NCBI GenBank assembly: GCA_023432465.1
Contig: JAEYUO010000032.1
Span: 33,536-97,535 of the forward strand
Source: Planctomycetota bacterium
GTDB taxonomy: Bacteria > Planctomycetota > Phycisphaerae > Phycisphaerales > UBA1924
DNA: 64,000 nt
Reading direction: 5' to 3'
Made by a program: the position numbers and the translations under genes. Positions 1-9,716 of this stretch are shown piece after piece. Under the pieces are notes generated by a model. That model saw only the letters and a program-made list of their open reading frames with translations. It searched no databases and was not told the DNA's origin. The number at the start of each line of letters is the position of its first letter. The stretch's first letter is position 1.

Positions 1-667
1 CGCCCGCATCGAAGATCCCGTTTCCGTTCCCGCCCTCGGTGACGATCGTCACCGAGTTGCACCCGCACAACGACAACGACCAGTCCGCGCCGGAGCGTTC
101 GAACTGGGGCGAGGTGTAGAAGTCCGAGTCGATCTGGTCGCTCCATTCGACCGCCCGCGACGCGATCGAGCCGTAGGGTCGGTGCCCGAAGCGAGCGACG
201 TTCGTGAGATACCGCGACCTCGCGGACGAACCGAGTTCCCCGCCCGTGCTTGAACTTCGATCGATATCGATCTCGAGGTTCCCGTACACCGGACTGGGTC
301 CGAAGGCGAAGGGATCGAACGTCGTCCCACCCGCGCCCAGAGTCCCGGGCGGGTTCAACAGTCCCGCGAAGGTCACGTCGAGACGAAACAGGCTTGCGCC
401 GCGTCCTTCCCGCGCGCTCCCCGAATAGGGGTCGGTCGCCGCTGTGGGCGACTGCCAGCCGCGGATCCGGACTTCCAGCAGATCGGGGATGACCCCGTCG
501 GGATGAACAGCGCAGTCGCCACCGGCATCGGTCGGTCGGAGCACAGCGTCATCGGCTGCATCGGTGAACACCGTCGTGGTGTCGCCGGCGTGTGCGCTGG
601 GCGCGGCCAGTGCGATCAGCAGACTTGCGGCCACGATTCCCCGGGTCATCGCACGAGGAGCGTTCAT
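1..667 (-). CDS. Secreted protein, module copy A (3' end outside window)
   Basis: The gene starts at ATG 665-667 and runs off the left edge with no stop, so only about 222 residues are visible. An N-terminal signal peptide (hydrophobic stretch about residues 10-27, ending AHAG) indicates export. The visible part is clearly homologous to the secreted protein at 8220-9716: both share the GPSPVYG segment followed by an acidic EIDxD stretch, a TGGE segment, and a QFERSGAD/YFERTGTD stretch followed by a CGC motif. By analogy the missing C-terminus should carry paired dockerin-like repeats; that is inference. Its ATG overlaps the stop of the sigma-54 activator upstream (ATGA), so translation is probably coupled. 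Function unknown. Confidence 0.85.
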   Translation of the reverse strand, partial: MNAPRAMTRGIVAASLLIALAAPSAHAGDTTTVFTDAADDAVLRPTDAGGDCAVHPDGVIPDLLEVRIRGWQSPTAATDPYSGSAREGRGASLFRLDVTFAGLLNPPGTLGAGGTTFDPFAFGPSPVYGNLEIDIDRSSSTGGELGSSARSRYLTNVARFGHRPYGSIASRAVEWSDQIDSDFYTSPQFERSGADWSLSLCGCNSVTIVTEGGNGNGIFDAG

Positions 668-2166
668 CGCTGGGCCACCTCCCGAACAAACTCGGAGAGC
701 CCGAACTGCTCGACACGGTACCGCATGCCGGCACGGGTCAGGCCGATGAGGCGGGCAGCGCGGGAGACATTGCCGTGCGCCTTGCGCAGCGCCTCCATGA
801 CGAGCTCTCGTTCGAGCTCTTCGGCCTTGGGAAGCTCGCCCGTCGCCAGCCGTGCAAGCGACGGAACGCCATCCAGGCCGGCGGGAGCCGCCGCGACTGG
901 AGTGCCGAGGCCAAGATCATGGGCGTGGACGATGTCAGAGTCGCAGAGCATGGAGATGCGCTGCATGGCATTGACCAGCTCGCGAACGTTCCCGGGCCAA
1001 TAGTGATCGAGAATCGCCTCGCGTGCATCGGGCGAGAGCCGGATCGATTCGCGTCCGTAACGCTTCGCGAAGTTGGCGAGCGTGGCTTCGGCGATGAGCA
1101 CCGCATCCTCATCCCGATCGCGCAGGGCCGGAATCTTGATCGTGAACGCGTTCAGCCGGTACAGAAGGTCGCGCCGGAACTTCCCATCCGCAGCGCGCTG
1201 CTCGAGGTCCAGATTCGACGCCGCGATCACGCGTGTCCGGACGCTCTTGTCTTTGGTGCCCCCGATACGCCGGTAGCGACCCTGCTCGACGACCACCAGC
1301 AGCTTCGCCTGCAGTTCAAGCGGCATCTCGCTGATCTCGTCGAGAAAGATCGTGCCGCCCTCGGCCATCTCAAAGAGACCGGGCTTTGCTTCCCGGGCAT
1401 CCGTGAACGCGCCCTTCTCATGGCCGAAAAGTTCGGCCTCGACCAGAGTCGCCGGAAGCGCGGAGCAGTTGACGTGCACGAACGGCGGATTGTCGTGTGG
1501 ATCGGCGGAACCGTTGCGATCGGCTCGTTCCGCAGCGACCGCCCGCTGGTGCATGTACCGTGCGAGCACCCCCTTGCCGACACCTGTCTCGCCGAGCAGC
1601 AGCACCGTCGGAAGCGATGCACCGGGTTCGTGCCCGCCGGACCCCTGTTCAGAAGCAAGCGGGATCGTCGCCAGGCGTTCGGCAAGCCGCAGCACATCCA
1701 GCCATTCGCGGCTTTCTCCGACGACGGACCTCGCTTCCTCGCGAGACTGCTCGAGCCGTTCGTACAGCCGCAGCCGACGGACCACTTTGCGCTGCTGCAG
1801 CCATTTCTCGGCCTGCAGCGGCAGTTCCTCGAGCTTGAGGGGCTTTTGCAGGAAGTCGTCGGCCCCTTGCTTCATCGCGCTCACCGCGGTCTCGATCGTG
1901 CCGAAGGCGGTGACAACGACCGCGATCCCGTCAAAGCCGTCCGCCCGGGCCTTGCCGACAACCTCAACGCCGCTTCCATCGCCCAAGTTCACATCGGTGA
2001 TGATCAGATCAAACTCGCCTTCGGCCAGCGCCTTCATGGCTTCCGCGGCCGAGGCGCACTCCACGACATCGTGGCCGCTCCCGGGCGAGCCCGAGCCGCG
2101 ACGCAGCATGCGCGCCATCGGCATGCGGATCGCCAGTTCGTCTTCAATGACCAGGATCCTCGCCAC
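664..2166 (-). CDS. NtrC-family sigma-54 activator response regulator (module A)
   Basis: A 500-residue response regulator with REC (phosphoacceptor D58 in the IITDVNL segment), an AAA+ sigma-54 activation domain (Walker A GETGVGKG at 192-199, Walker B GTIFLDE about 271-277) and a C-terminal Fis-type helix-turn-helix (HGNVSRAARLIGLTRAGMRYR region). It should activate sigma-54 promoters after phosphorylation by the kinase encoded just upstream. The usual GAFTGA loop reads GAFTDA (252-257). The GTG start at 2166 is preferred to a longer frame beginning at 2283: it begins directly at the REC domain, has a GAGGAG ribosome site about 8 nt upstream, and avoids overlapping the kinase. Paralogue of the protein at 9713-11212. 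Confidence 0.93.
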   Translation of the reverse strand: MARILVIEDELAIRMPMARMLRRGSGSPGSGHDVVECASAAEAMKALAEGEFDLIITDVNLGDGSGVEVVGKARADGFDGIAVVVTAFGTIETAVSAMKQGADDFLQKPLKLEELPLQAEKWLQQRKVVRRLRLYERLEQSREEARSVVGESREWLDVLRLAERLATIPLASEQGSGGHEPGASLPTVLLLGETGVGKGVLARYMHQRAVAAERADRNGSADPHDNPPFVHVNCSALPATLVEAELFGHEKGAFTDAREAKPGLFEMAEGGTIFLDEISEMPLELQAKLLVVVEQGRYRRIGGTKDKSVRTRVIAASNLDLEQRAADGKFRRDLLYRLNAFTIKIPALRDRDEDAVLIAEATLANFAKRYGRESIRLSPDAREAILDHYWPGNVRELVNAMQRISMLCDSDIVHAHDLGLGTPVAAAPAGLDGVPSLARLATGELPKAEELERELVMEALRKAHGNVSRAARLIGLTRAGMRYRVEQFGLSEFVREVAQR

Positions 2167-2201
2167 GCGGTTCTTCTCCTCGGGCCGAGGCCCGGTTCTT
2201 T

Positions 2202-3755
2202 TCAGCCACCTGGGTGGCTGTCTGCCGCCACCACCGGCGGTTTCGACCGATTCGCAATGCGGGGCCAGGAGAGCCTGAAACACGCTCCCCGGGCCTCGGA
2301 TTCATCGTTCACGGCCGGGTCCAGAGTCATTCTGCCGCCGTGCGAGCACAGAATCTGTCGGGCTATTGCAAGCCCTATGCCAGTTCCGTGGGCTTTTGTG
2401 GTGAAGTGCGGTTCAAAGATGCGCTCTCGTAAAGGTGCCGGCACCCCCGGACCTTGGTCCTGGACAGATATCTCGACCAAGTCCCCATCATGGGCGGCCG
2501 ATGCCCTGACATACACCGACCCTCCTCTGGGGGACGAGTCGATGGCGTTTGCCAGGACCGCGGCGAGAGCGTGCTCCAGATGCCTGGGATCGAACTCCGC
2601 GTCGGTAGGAGCATCAGAAGAATCCAGCACAAGCGACACCGACTTCGTCTTCGCTCCCGATTCGTGTGCCTTCAGTACTTCCATCACCCACGGTGTCAGG
2701 GCGATGCGGGTCACGTTCAGATCCATGGGCCGCGTGGTCTCCAGGAGCTGAGTGAGCCAGCGCTCGAAGGTATCCACAGTGGAGACAATGAGGCTCAGGT
2801 TGTCGCGATGCTCCGACCCCTCGGGTGTGTCCAGTCGTGTGATCTCAGCGAGGCCGCGGATCCCCGCGAGGGGATTGCGCACATTGTGAACGATTCGCCG
2901 GACCATCTGTCCAACCGCGGCCAATCGCTCGCGCTCGATCGCTTCACGCTGATACTGGTCCACCATGGAGGCCATATGGTTGACCTCGCTCATCAGTTGA
3001 CCGATCTCATCGCCCGTCGCGACCGCGACGCGGTGCGAAAAGTCGCCCGCGGCGATGCGTGCGGCCGCCTGTCGAAGCTCGGCAACCGGCCGCTGCACCC
3101 AGCGCCGGAGCAGCACCACCCCGAGCACGCAGACCAGCGCGGCGCCGAATGTGACCGCGGCCAGCAGCCACCCAAGCCGCAGCCGCATCTGGTCTGAGAA
3201 CCCCACCGCCTTGCGCGCATCCTCGAGAAGTCGGAGCTCTGTCCGCTCGATCAACTCGTGCAGGTCAAAGGCCTCGCGCCGTGCGCCGGCTCGCAGCCGC
3301 TCATCCCCCGCCTCGATCCATGCCCGTGATCCGTCGATCACCGCGGCGAGTCGATTCCGGATGTTTCCCCACGTCGGGACTCCGATGCGCGATACGTACC
3401 AGTCGTTTCGCTCCATCTCATCAAAGTGCGCCCGGGCCCGCCCCGCGGCGGAATCAACCGCGAGTCGCTCGACATCCGTTGCCCGTCTTGGCGCGAGCGA
3501 GAGCACCGGGTCTCGCACACCACCAGGGGACGTGTCCTCCAGCCCCGGCGACAAGGCAGGACCGATGGCGCTGGCGATGTCCTCGATCGCCCGTTTGATT
3601 TTCCCGAGTTCTCCCAGCGCGATCGACATTTGCTCGAAGGGTGTTGCAACCTCGCGGTGAACTGTGCGAACGCTCCAGCCCGCGGCGGCGACGCTGCCGA
3701 TGACCGCAAGAAGCAGCGTACCGACCAGGAGCAGAAACTTCACCTGAAGTGACAT
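2202..3755 (-). CDS. Membrane sensor histidine kinase (module A)
   Basis: A 517-residue kinase with TM1 about 7-27, an extracytoplasmic mostly helical sensor region of about 165 residues, TM2 about 194-217, HAMP about 218-270, a HisKA helix with H290, and a HATPase domain with G1 (DQGPGVP) and G2 (GTGIGLAIA) boxes. The H-box reads HNVRNPL rather than the usual HExRNPL. GGAG lies about 6 nt before the ATG. It sits between a pseudopilin gene (111 bp upstream) and its cognate activator (35 bp downstream), so phosphotransfer to that regulator is the natural inference. Paralogous over its length to the kinase at 11190-12797. The ligand is unknown. Confidence 0.92.
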   Translation of the reverse strand: MSLQVKFLLLVGTLLLAVIGSVAAAGWSVRTVHREVATPFEQMSIALGELGKIKRAIEDIASAIGPALSPGLEDTSPGGVRDPVLSLAPRRATDVERLAVDSAAGRARAHFDEMERNDWYVSRIGVPTWGNIRNRLAAVIDGSRAWIEAGDERLRAGARREAFDLHELIERTELRLLEDARKAVGFSDQMRLRLGWLLAAVTFGAALVCVLGVVLLRRWVQRPVAELRQAAARIAAGDFSHRVAVATGDEIGQLMSEVNHMASMVDQYQREAIERERLAAVGQMVRRIVHNVRNPLAGIRGLAEITRLDTPEGSEHRDNLSLIVSTVDTFERWLTQLLETTRPMDLNVTRIALTPWVMEVLKAHESGAKTKSVSLVLDSSDAPTDAEFDPRHLEHALAAVLANAIDSSPRGGSVYVRASAAHDGDLVEISVQDQGPGVPAPLRERIFEPHFTTKAHGTGIGLAIARQILCSHGGRMTLDPAVNDESEARGACFRLSWPRIANRSKPPVVAADSHPGG

Positions 3756-3866
3756 GCAAACTCCGTCGCGATCGATCGCGAAGCGCTAGCGGAGCGGAAG
3801 CGCAGCTCGGCGATCCATTCTGAATGCCGGTTCCGAGCAGACCTGTTGGCGAGGAAGAATAGATCC

Positions 3867-4658
3867 TCAGCGGCCGGGGACGAAACCCCACTGCCAGCCG
3901 GTCTCTGCCTTCGGGCGGCGAGTAGAGGCGACATGGCCATCGATGAACCCCACGTTCAGGCCGTCGTTGTGCCGCAGGCCGGGATGCCAGAACGCATCGC
4001 CGGCGAATACTGCCGGGCTGTCCAGAGCTGGTGCGGAATAGAACGGCGTCGCGTCCGCCTGCACCGCCTTCTCGCCATCGATATCCCAGACCAGTGGGAC
4101 CATCGCATCGGCTTGCGCCAAGAGCGCGGCCGAGAGGCGGACCTGCCGGGCCGATGGCGAGGGTGTGGTGATCTCGCGCCAGTGAAGCCGCGCGTTGAGC
4201 CCGAAGGAAACGTTCTGCAGCGGACCCACGCCGCCGCTGTCGCACGGCGCGTTGGCGCGCATGGTCAACTGGCCCCGGACCTCCGCGCAGCGCATCGGGT
4301 TGTTGCCGCTGGCATCCGGCAGAGTGTGCGGGTCCTGTGGCCAGGCCCAGAACTCATCCACGCCGTACAGGCTGTCCTGGAACGAGGCGAGGGTGAATGT
4401 GCTGGCGGTCGAGTCGCTTCCGCGCTGACCGTGCAGCACGTCGTCGGCAAAGACGGTGAAGTCGTATGTGGTGCTCCGCAGGCTCATCTGGCAGTTGAAG
4501 CTGCGGGCAGACGCGATCGTGCCGCGAAGCATCGGCAGGACGATGGCGAGCAGGACCGAGATGATGCCCACAACGACGATGACCTCGATGTGCGTGAACG
4601 CGCCGCCACCTCTGGCGCGAGCAGCCCTAAGTGAAGTTGTGCAGCAAACCGCGGGCAT
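3867..4658 (-). CDS. Pseudopilin with H-X9-DG motif (module A)
   Basis: A 263-residue type II secretion/type IV pilus-like pseudopilin. The prepilin motif is at residues 20-24 (A/FTHIE, where many have FTLIE), followed by a hydrophobic helix (VIVVVGIISVLLAIVLP). Near the C-terminus HNDGLNVGFIDGHV matches the H-X9-DG signature of planctomycete prepilin-like proteins. It is the first gene of module A, and its sequence is strongly similar to 12879-13694 (shared YGVDEFWAW, GNxPxRCAEVRG, LRHNxGLNVxFxDGHV). The residue before the cleavage site is Ala rather than Gly, as in its paralogue. Processing by a prepilin peptidase is expected from the family; none is encoded here. Confidence 0.88.
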   Translation of the reverse strand: MPAVCCTTSLRAARARGGGAFTHIEVIVVVGIISVLLAIVLPMLRGTIASARSFNCQMSLRSTTYDFTVFADDVLHGQRGSDSTASTFTLASFQDSLYGVDEFWAWPQDPHTLPDASGNNPMRCAEVRGQLTMRANAPCDSGGVGPLQNVSFGLNARLHWREITTPSPSARQVRLSAALLAQADAMVPLVWDIDGEKAVQADATPFYSAPALDSPAVFAGDAFWHPGLRHNDGLNVGFIDGHVASTRRPKAETGWQWGFVPGR

Positions 4659-4700
4659 GTCACTCCGTACGCACCCATTCCAAGCCGAGCGAGCAGCGTA

Positions 4701-4728
4701 AGTGTATCAGATCGGCGAACGCCCGCAA
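4701..4728 (-). promoter_or_regulatory. Candidate sigma-70-type promoter for module A
   Basis: On the minus strand TTGCGG (4723-4728) and TACACT (4701-4706) are 16 bp apart, about 43 bp upstream of the pseudopilin start, in the only sizeable gap before module A. The match is moderate and unsupported by mapping. Confidence 0.35.
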
Positions 4729-4755
4729 CCATCCGAAATGATCTGAGTTTTCGAT

Positions 4756-7700
4756 CTATTGTGCGACGGTGTGCGGATCGGATTCGGCTGAAGGCGGCCG
4801 AGAATGGCTGGAAGCAGCCGATGCGGCCGCTTCCGCCTCGGCTGGTGAGTTCGCACGAGTGTTCAGCCATCTGGCACACGCGGCGAGCAACTGTCCCCTG
4901 TCCACGGGCTTGGCCAGGTAGTCGTCACACCCAGCCGCGACGCACAGCTCGCGGTCCCCCGGCATCGCGTGCGCGGTCAGCGCAATGATGGGAAGCGCAT
5001 GCCCGAGAGCGCGCAGCCGTCGGGCCGCTGCATAGCCATCGAGCACGGGCATCTGCATGTCCATCAGCACCAGGTCGAAGGGCCTGCCGCCGTCGCTCGC
5101 CTCGGCGACCCGCGCAACCGCCGCCGCACCGTCGCAGGCGACCTCCACCTCGGCGCCCGCTGCCCGCAAGAGGTGCGAAATCAGCCTCTGATTGTCTGCA
5201 CCATCCTCCACGAGCAGAACCTGCCCGGAGAGTTGTCCCGGCGAAATGCTCGACTCGACGGACTTCGTGCCTTGATGGCCCCCGCTTTGCGCATCGTGCC
5301 GCTCTGTCACCGGAGCGGCGGTCACAAAGCGGAATCGCGAGCCCTGACCGGCCGCGCTCTGCACGGAGATCGTGCCGCCAAGCAACTCGGCCAATCGCAG
5401 GGAGATCGGCAGGCCAAGCCCCGTACCTCCGAACCGGCGAGTCATCGACTCATCGGCCTGCGCGAACGGCTCGAACAAACGGCGCAGGTGCTCTGGTGCA
5501 ACGCCGATGCCTGTGTCGCACACATCGATGGTCAGTGTCTCGTCTGCGTGGCCGGCGACGATCTCAACCCGGCCGGTGTTGGTGAACTTGATTGCATTCC
5601 CGGCCAGGTTCAGCAGCACCTGCCGAAGCCGCGTCGGATCGCTCAGCACAGCCCGAGGCAGAGGGCTGTCGATCCTGACCAGCAGTTCCAGACCCTTGGC
5701 CTCCGCGCGCGGCCGGAGCAGCTTCGCGGTGTCCTCGATGATGGTGTTCACATCACACGCGATCCGCTCGATCGACATCTTCCCTGCTTCAATCTTCGAC
5801 AGGTCCAGGATGTCATTGATGATGGAGAGCAGATGTTCGCCGTTCCGCTTGATCGTGCGGCCGAACTCGTCCCGCTCCTGCGGAGATCGATCGGGCTCCA
5901 GCAGCAGGTCCGCGAAGCCCAGGATCGCGGTCATCGGCGTACGGATCTCGTGGCTCATGTTTGCCAGGAACGCGCTCTTGGCGACGTTCGCTGCCTGCGC
6001 GGCCTGGTTGGCTTCCTCAAGCCGGTTCCGTTGCCTTTCGAGCTCCGTCTTGGCGGCCAGCAGATCCTCTGCGTACTTCTGAAGCGATTCCATCGTCAGA
6101 CGGCGATCCGTCACGTTCTCGTGCGAGATCACAATGCGGAGCGGACCCTCCCCTGCGAAGCGGGTCGCCCGGATCATGAACCATCGCTTCTCATCGGGAC
6201 TGTGGCAGGGGTACTCGTGGGTGAACACCTCCGTGTGCCCGGAGATCACAGCCCGTATCCCGCGAGCGACTCTCTCGGCATCCTCGCTGCACGGACCGGT
6301 GGCATTGTCGCACACCTCGAGATAGTTCGTGCCCTCCCACGCATCCACTCGGCCTTCGTTGTTCTCGCCAAACTCCCGCCACGAGCGGTTGGTTGCGATG
6401 ATGGTGCCGGTGCCATCGAGGATCGAGATGTGGTTCGTGAGCGCATCCACCGTGCCGCGAGCGAACCGCTCTGATTCCAGCAGAGCTTGGGCTGCGGCCC
6501 TTTCCCGGGTGATGTCCGCGTGAGAGCCGATCATGCGCACGGCTCGTCCGCTCGCATCCCGCTTGGCGATGCCCCGGGTGAGGATCCACCGCCACGACCC
6601 ATCGGCGTGGCGCATCCGGAGTTCGAGCCGGAACTCGTTTGCCCGACCGTCTGTGTAACTGCGGATGGCTTCCACCGCGGATGCAAGATCATCCGGATGC
6701 ACGCGGCTTGCCCAATCGACGTACGTCCACGTCATGTTGTGTTCATGGAGCCCCAGTTGCTCCAGCCACACAGGCGAGAAGTACACGCGATCGGTGCTCA
6801 GATCCCAGTCCCAGATTCCCTCGCCGTTCGCCGCGACAGCAAGCTGCCACCGTTCCTCGCTGGCGCGCAAGGCCTCGGTGAACTCCGCCGCGATCCGCAG
6901 GGCTCTCTGCCTGGAGCGTCCAAGCGTCAGCACGAGCAGGGAGAGGAGCACGCTCGCGGTCGTGCCCGTTGCCAGCTCCCAGTACACGGATGACCAATCG
7001 GTTTCCGCATAGAACGCCGGACGTGCCCGGATGTTGATCATCCATCGACGACCGCCGATCGGCAGGTGGATTGTGTCAAGGTGCAAGACCGAATCCTGCT
7101 CCGCGGAAACCGAGGATGGTTCGTCGCCGTCCGAGTGATGAAGTCTCGCATCCTCAGATGCAACTTGTCCATCAAAGATCGAAACGGAGATTTCCTCGTC
7201 AACGGCATCGCCGAGGTCCGCGAGGAGCGTTTCGACCAGCATGGGCGCGCTGGCCCAACCGATCAGGCTCCGGACCCGCTCTTCCTCGGTTGTGGGGGGC
7301 TTGCCCTCTCGATAGATCGGGAGCAGCATGACCAGTCCGGGTGCGTGGGGCGCCTGCGCCAGCGGCAACATCTGTGTTACGGCAATCTCGCCGGTCCGCA
7401 TGGCATACTCGGCGGCTTCGCGGAGCTCGGGCCGCGATGCCAGATCCAGGCCAACCGCCGGACGGTTGGTGGCGAGGGGTTCGAGGAACTCGATGATGTA
7501 GAGTTCCGGGTGGTCGCCCCGGGTCTGAACCTGGAAGTCCGGCATGCCGTCGGCGCGGGTCGCGGCCACGAACTCATCGAGTTGCTCCCGCGGCACGCGT
7601 CGGATCGACCCGAGCCCCTGCAATCCCGGGAACTGGCGTTCCAGCTCGCGAGATTCCGTGTAAGCCCGGAACTCCTCCCGCGTGACGTCGCCGCTCGCGA

Positions 7701-7980
7701 CATACACACCGCGTGTGCCGCGCAGGCCGTCTTCCAGCGAGGTGAGGCGGAGGTTCAGGCCAGTCAGGAAGCGGTCCCGAAGCCTCGCGAAGCGTTCGTG
7801 CTCGGCTTCGCGCACGCCGGCGCACGAGGTATGCCAGGCCAGAGCGGACATGCCCAGACCGAAGACCAATACAACGAACGCGAGCCACTGCGCGCGGGTG
7901 CGGTGCAGGCTGCGCTCCAGCATGTTCTCGGCGCTGAGCGCGACGTGTCGCACCCGCTTCTGACCCACCAGCTCGGGCAT
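4756..7980 (-). CDS. CHASE-PAS-PAS hybrid sensor histidine kinase
   Basis: A 1074-residue hybrid kinase. Order: TM1 (31-50), an extracytoplasmic CHASE domain (about 75-320, with the FPGLQGLGSIRRVP stretch typical of CHASE), TM2 (about 336-355), PAS/PAC (about 375-495, ending MIGSHADITRERAA), a second PAS (about 500-625), a coiled linker, HisKA with the canonical HEIRTPM box (H677), HATPase (DTGIGV, GGTGLGLPIS), and a C-terminal REC (LMDMQMPVLDG). Unlike the two module kinases its H-box is canonical. It is encoded between the two copies of the pseudopilin/kinase/activator module on the same strand, with about 97 and 239 bp gaps, so a functional tie is possible but unproven. No output domain, so it must relay phosphate or signal through partners. 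Confidence 0.92.
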   Translation of the reverse strand: MPELVGQKRVRHVALSAENMLERSLHRTRAQWLAFVVLVFGLGMSALAWHTSCAGVREAEHERFARLRDRFLTGLNLRLTSLEDGLRGTRGVYVASGDVTREEFRAYTESRELERQFPGLQGLGSIRRVPREQLDEFVAATRADGMPDFQVQTRGDHPELYIIEFLEPLATNRPAVGLDLASRPELREAAEYAMRTGEIAVTQMLPLAQAPHAPGLVMLLPIYREGKPPTTEEERVRSLIGWASAPMLVETLLADLGDAVDEEISVSIFDGQVASEDARLHHSDGDEPSSVSAEQDSVLHLDTIHLPIGGRRWMINIRARPAFYAETDWSSVYWELATGTTASVLLSLLVLTLGRSRQRALRIAAEFTEALRASEERWQLAVAANGEGIWDWDLSTDRVYFSPVWLEQLGLHEHNMTWTYVDWASRVHPDDLASAVEAIRSYTDGRANEFRLELRMRHADGSWRWILTRGIAKRDASGRAVRMIGSHADITRERAAAQALLESERFARGTVDALTNHISILDGTGTIIATNRSWREFGENNEGRVDAWEGTNYLEVCDNATGPCSEDAERVARGIRAVISGHTEVFTHEYPCHSPDEKRWFMIRATRFAGEGPLRIVISHENVTDRRLTMESLQKYAEDLLAAKTELERQRNRLEEANQAAQAANVAKSAFLANMSHEIRTPMTAILGFADLLLEPDRSPQERDEFGRTIKRNGEHLLSIINDILDLSKIEAGKMSIERIACDVNTIIEDTAKLLRPRAEAKGLELLVRIDSPLPRAVLSDPTRLRQVLLNLAGNAIKFTNTGRVEIVAGHADETLTIDVCDTGIGVAPEHLRRLFEPFAQADESMTRRFGGTGLGLPISLRLAELLGGTISVQSAAGQGSRFRFVTAAPVTERHDAQSGGHQGTKSVESSISPGQLSGQVLLVEDGADNQRLISHLLRAAGAEVEVACDGAAAVARVAEASDGGRPFDLVLMDMQMPVLDGYAAARRLRALGHALPIIALTAHAMPGDRELCVAAGCDDYLAKPVDRGQLLAACARWLNTRANSPAEAEAAASAASSHSRPPSAESDPHTVAQ

Positions 7981-8219
7981 GTCATGGCCCCTGCGTGATC
8001 ACATTGCGGACCCGGCGAAGCGCGCGAGTCAACGACCTTTGGATCGGGCGGAGAGGGTGGGCGGTTCACGCAATCAGGGACATTCCGTTCCCCGGTCCGG
8101 GGCGGCGAATGGTCTCTGAGGCATTGATGAACTTCTGGATGATGGTCCGAGAACCATGGGAGCGGTCATCCGCGCCGCGAGCCGACGAGCCAAACGAGAG
8201 GGTGAGCGTGGCCACGCGT

Positions 8220-9716
8220 TCAGATGCACGGCCCGGCGAACCAGTCCGCGAGGAACGCAAAAATGTCCGGCACTTCGGTTACTCCGTCTCCGTCGAAGTC
8301 GGCGTTTCCTGCAAACCACGAAGCAAGGAACGCGAAGATATCCGCGACCTCCACCGCGCCGTTACGGTCCCAATCCGCGCGGCAGGCCGAGGGGAACTCG
8401 AACCAGTTGACATCGCCCTCGCTGACGGCCCCGTCCCCCGTCACGTCGAACAGGCTGAAGTTCGGGCCGATGTTGTCGAGCGTGACGATCCCGTTGACCG
8501 TTCCATCGACATCGATTGCCGAGCCGTCATTGAACGCGACGAACCACTCGACCGCCGCCCGATCATTGGGTGTGACAACTCCGTCCCCGTCGGTGTCGCC
8601 GCGGGTGAGTTGGAAGCCGGTATCCGTCCAGACGTACAGGGCGTCCTCCGGCTCCGCGTAGGCCGTGCCGACGATCGCCGCGGCGTTCCACATGAGCGGG
8701 TTCAGATAGTCCGACGGGTCCTTCTTGGACCATCGCTGGATGAGCTGATTCGTGAGCCCGGATGCGCCCGCGTTTGCACCGGACACAAGGTCCGCGAGGG
8801 CCTCGGCGATACTGAAATGGGAGCCGCTCCCGATCGACGAGTCGATCGGCTGCTCCGGCTCGCACGCCAAGGCCGCAGCGCCGGCCGGTGTGAGCGGGAA
8901 TACGAGGGTCACCACCGTCAGGTTGGATGTCGGCTCGTGCGTGAATCGCATGTTGACGATGGGGTCATACAGCCCGACATCGGAGCCGCCGACAATCTGC
9001 GAGGCCAGCCGATAGCCGCCGGCTCGCTGGAAGAATCGACCGCTCACGATCATCGTCTCGCCGGGGTCGAGCCGGTCGTCGCAGTTGCCGTCCTGAAAGG
9101 CGATCGAAGACTCGAAACACCCGCACATCGCGAGCGCAAAGTCGGTCCCCGTGCGCTCGAAGTACGGCGGAGTCAGCCACGACACATCCAGATCCGCAGC
9201 GCTCGTCGGCACGCGGTCCACCAGTAGAGGGTCGGCGATGCGCCCGCCGAAGCGGCCCGACAGGCCGAGCGTGCGCGAGCGGGCCTGCGCGGCGAACTCG
9301 CCGCCCGTGTCGCGATCGTTGTCGACATCGATCTCGATGAATCCGTACACCGGGCTGGGTCCGTGCCGGCCTGGTTCATATGCTGTGCCGTTGAGCCCGA
9401 GTGGGCCGGGAGGATTCACAAGCCCCGAGAACACGACATCGATGCGCACGATGTTGGCCGACGGCCCGGTGTCCGGAAGGCCCGTGTAAGGATCAGCGTG
9501 GGAGGCGGGCAACCATGGGATCAGCGAGACCGAGAGCAAGTCCGGCAGCGTCCCGCCCGCGATCATCGCGCCATCCGCGCCCGAATCGGTGCGTCGGGCC
9601 GTCACATCGCCCAACGCGTCAACCCAGAGCGTCCGGCCGACCGAGCCGATCGCCGCGCCCGCTCCCAGCCCGAACGTCAGGGCAAGAGCCATACCGGCAT
9701 TGATGCGATTGCTCAT
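8220..9716 (-). CDS. Secreted GC-type dockerin protein (module B)
   Basis: A 498-residue exported protein: signal peptide about 1-25, then a beta-rich region of unknown function, an EF-hand-like dockerin segment (TDGDGVVTPNDRAAVEWF; DVTGDGAVSEGDVNWFE), and a C-terminal pair of calcium-loop repeats ending VPDIFAFLADWFAGPCI. The last pair is the GC-type dockerin seen in several proteins of this window and is thought to anchor or display proteins; here the tail reads GPCI rather than GC. The ATG overlaps the stop of the activator upstream (ATGA), exactly as in module A. Homologous to the partial gene at the left edge. Biochemical role unknown. Confidence 0.9.
   Translation of the reverse strand: MSNRINAGMALALTFGLGAGAAIGSVGRTLWVDALGDVTARRTDSGADGAMIAGGTLPDLLSVSLIPWLPASHADPYTGLPDTGPSANIVRIDVVFSGLVNPPGPLGLNGTAYEPGRHGPSPVYGFIEIDVDNDRDTGGEFAAQARSRTLGLSGRFGGRIADPLLVDRVPTSAADLDVSWLTPPYFERTGTDFALAMCGCFESSIAFQDGNCDDRLDPGETMIVSGRFFQRAGGYRLASQIVGGSDVGLYDPIVNMRFTHEPTSNLTVVTLVFPLTPAGAAALACEPEQPIDSSIGSGSHFSIAEALADLVSGANAGASGLTNQLIQRWSKKDPSDYLNPLMWNAAAIVGTAYAEPEDALYVWTDTGFQLTRGDTDGDGVVTPNDRAAVEWFVAFNDGSAIDVDGTVNGIVTLDNIGPNFSLFDVTGDGAVSEGDVNWFEFPSACRADWDRNGAVEVADIFAFLASWFAGNADFDGDGVTEVPDIFAFLADWFAGPCI

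Noticed and set aside
592..2751. A 719-codon plus-strand frame
   Set aside because: Complement of the module A activator and kinase; no domain in its product.
8143..8158. ATGGT/ACCAT inverted repeat upstream of the hybrid kinase
   Set aside because: Five-base arms are too short to separate from chance.
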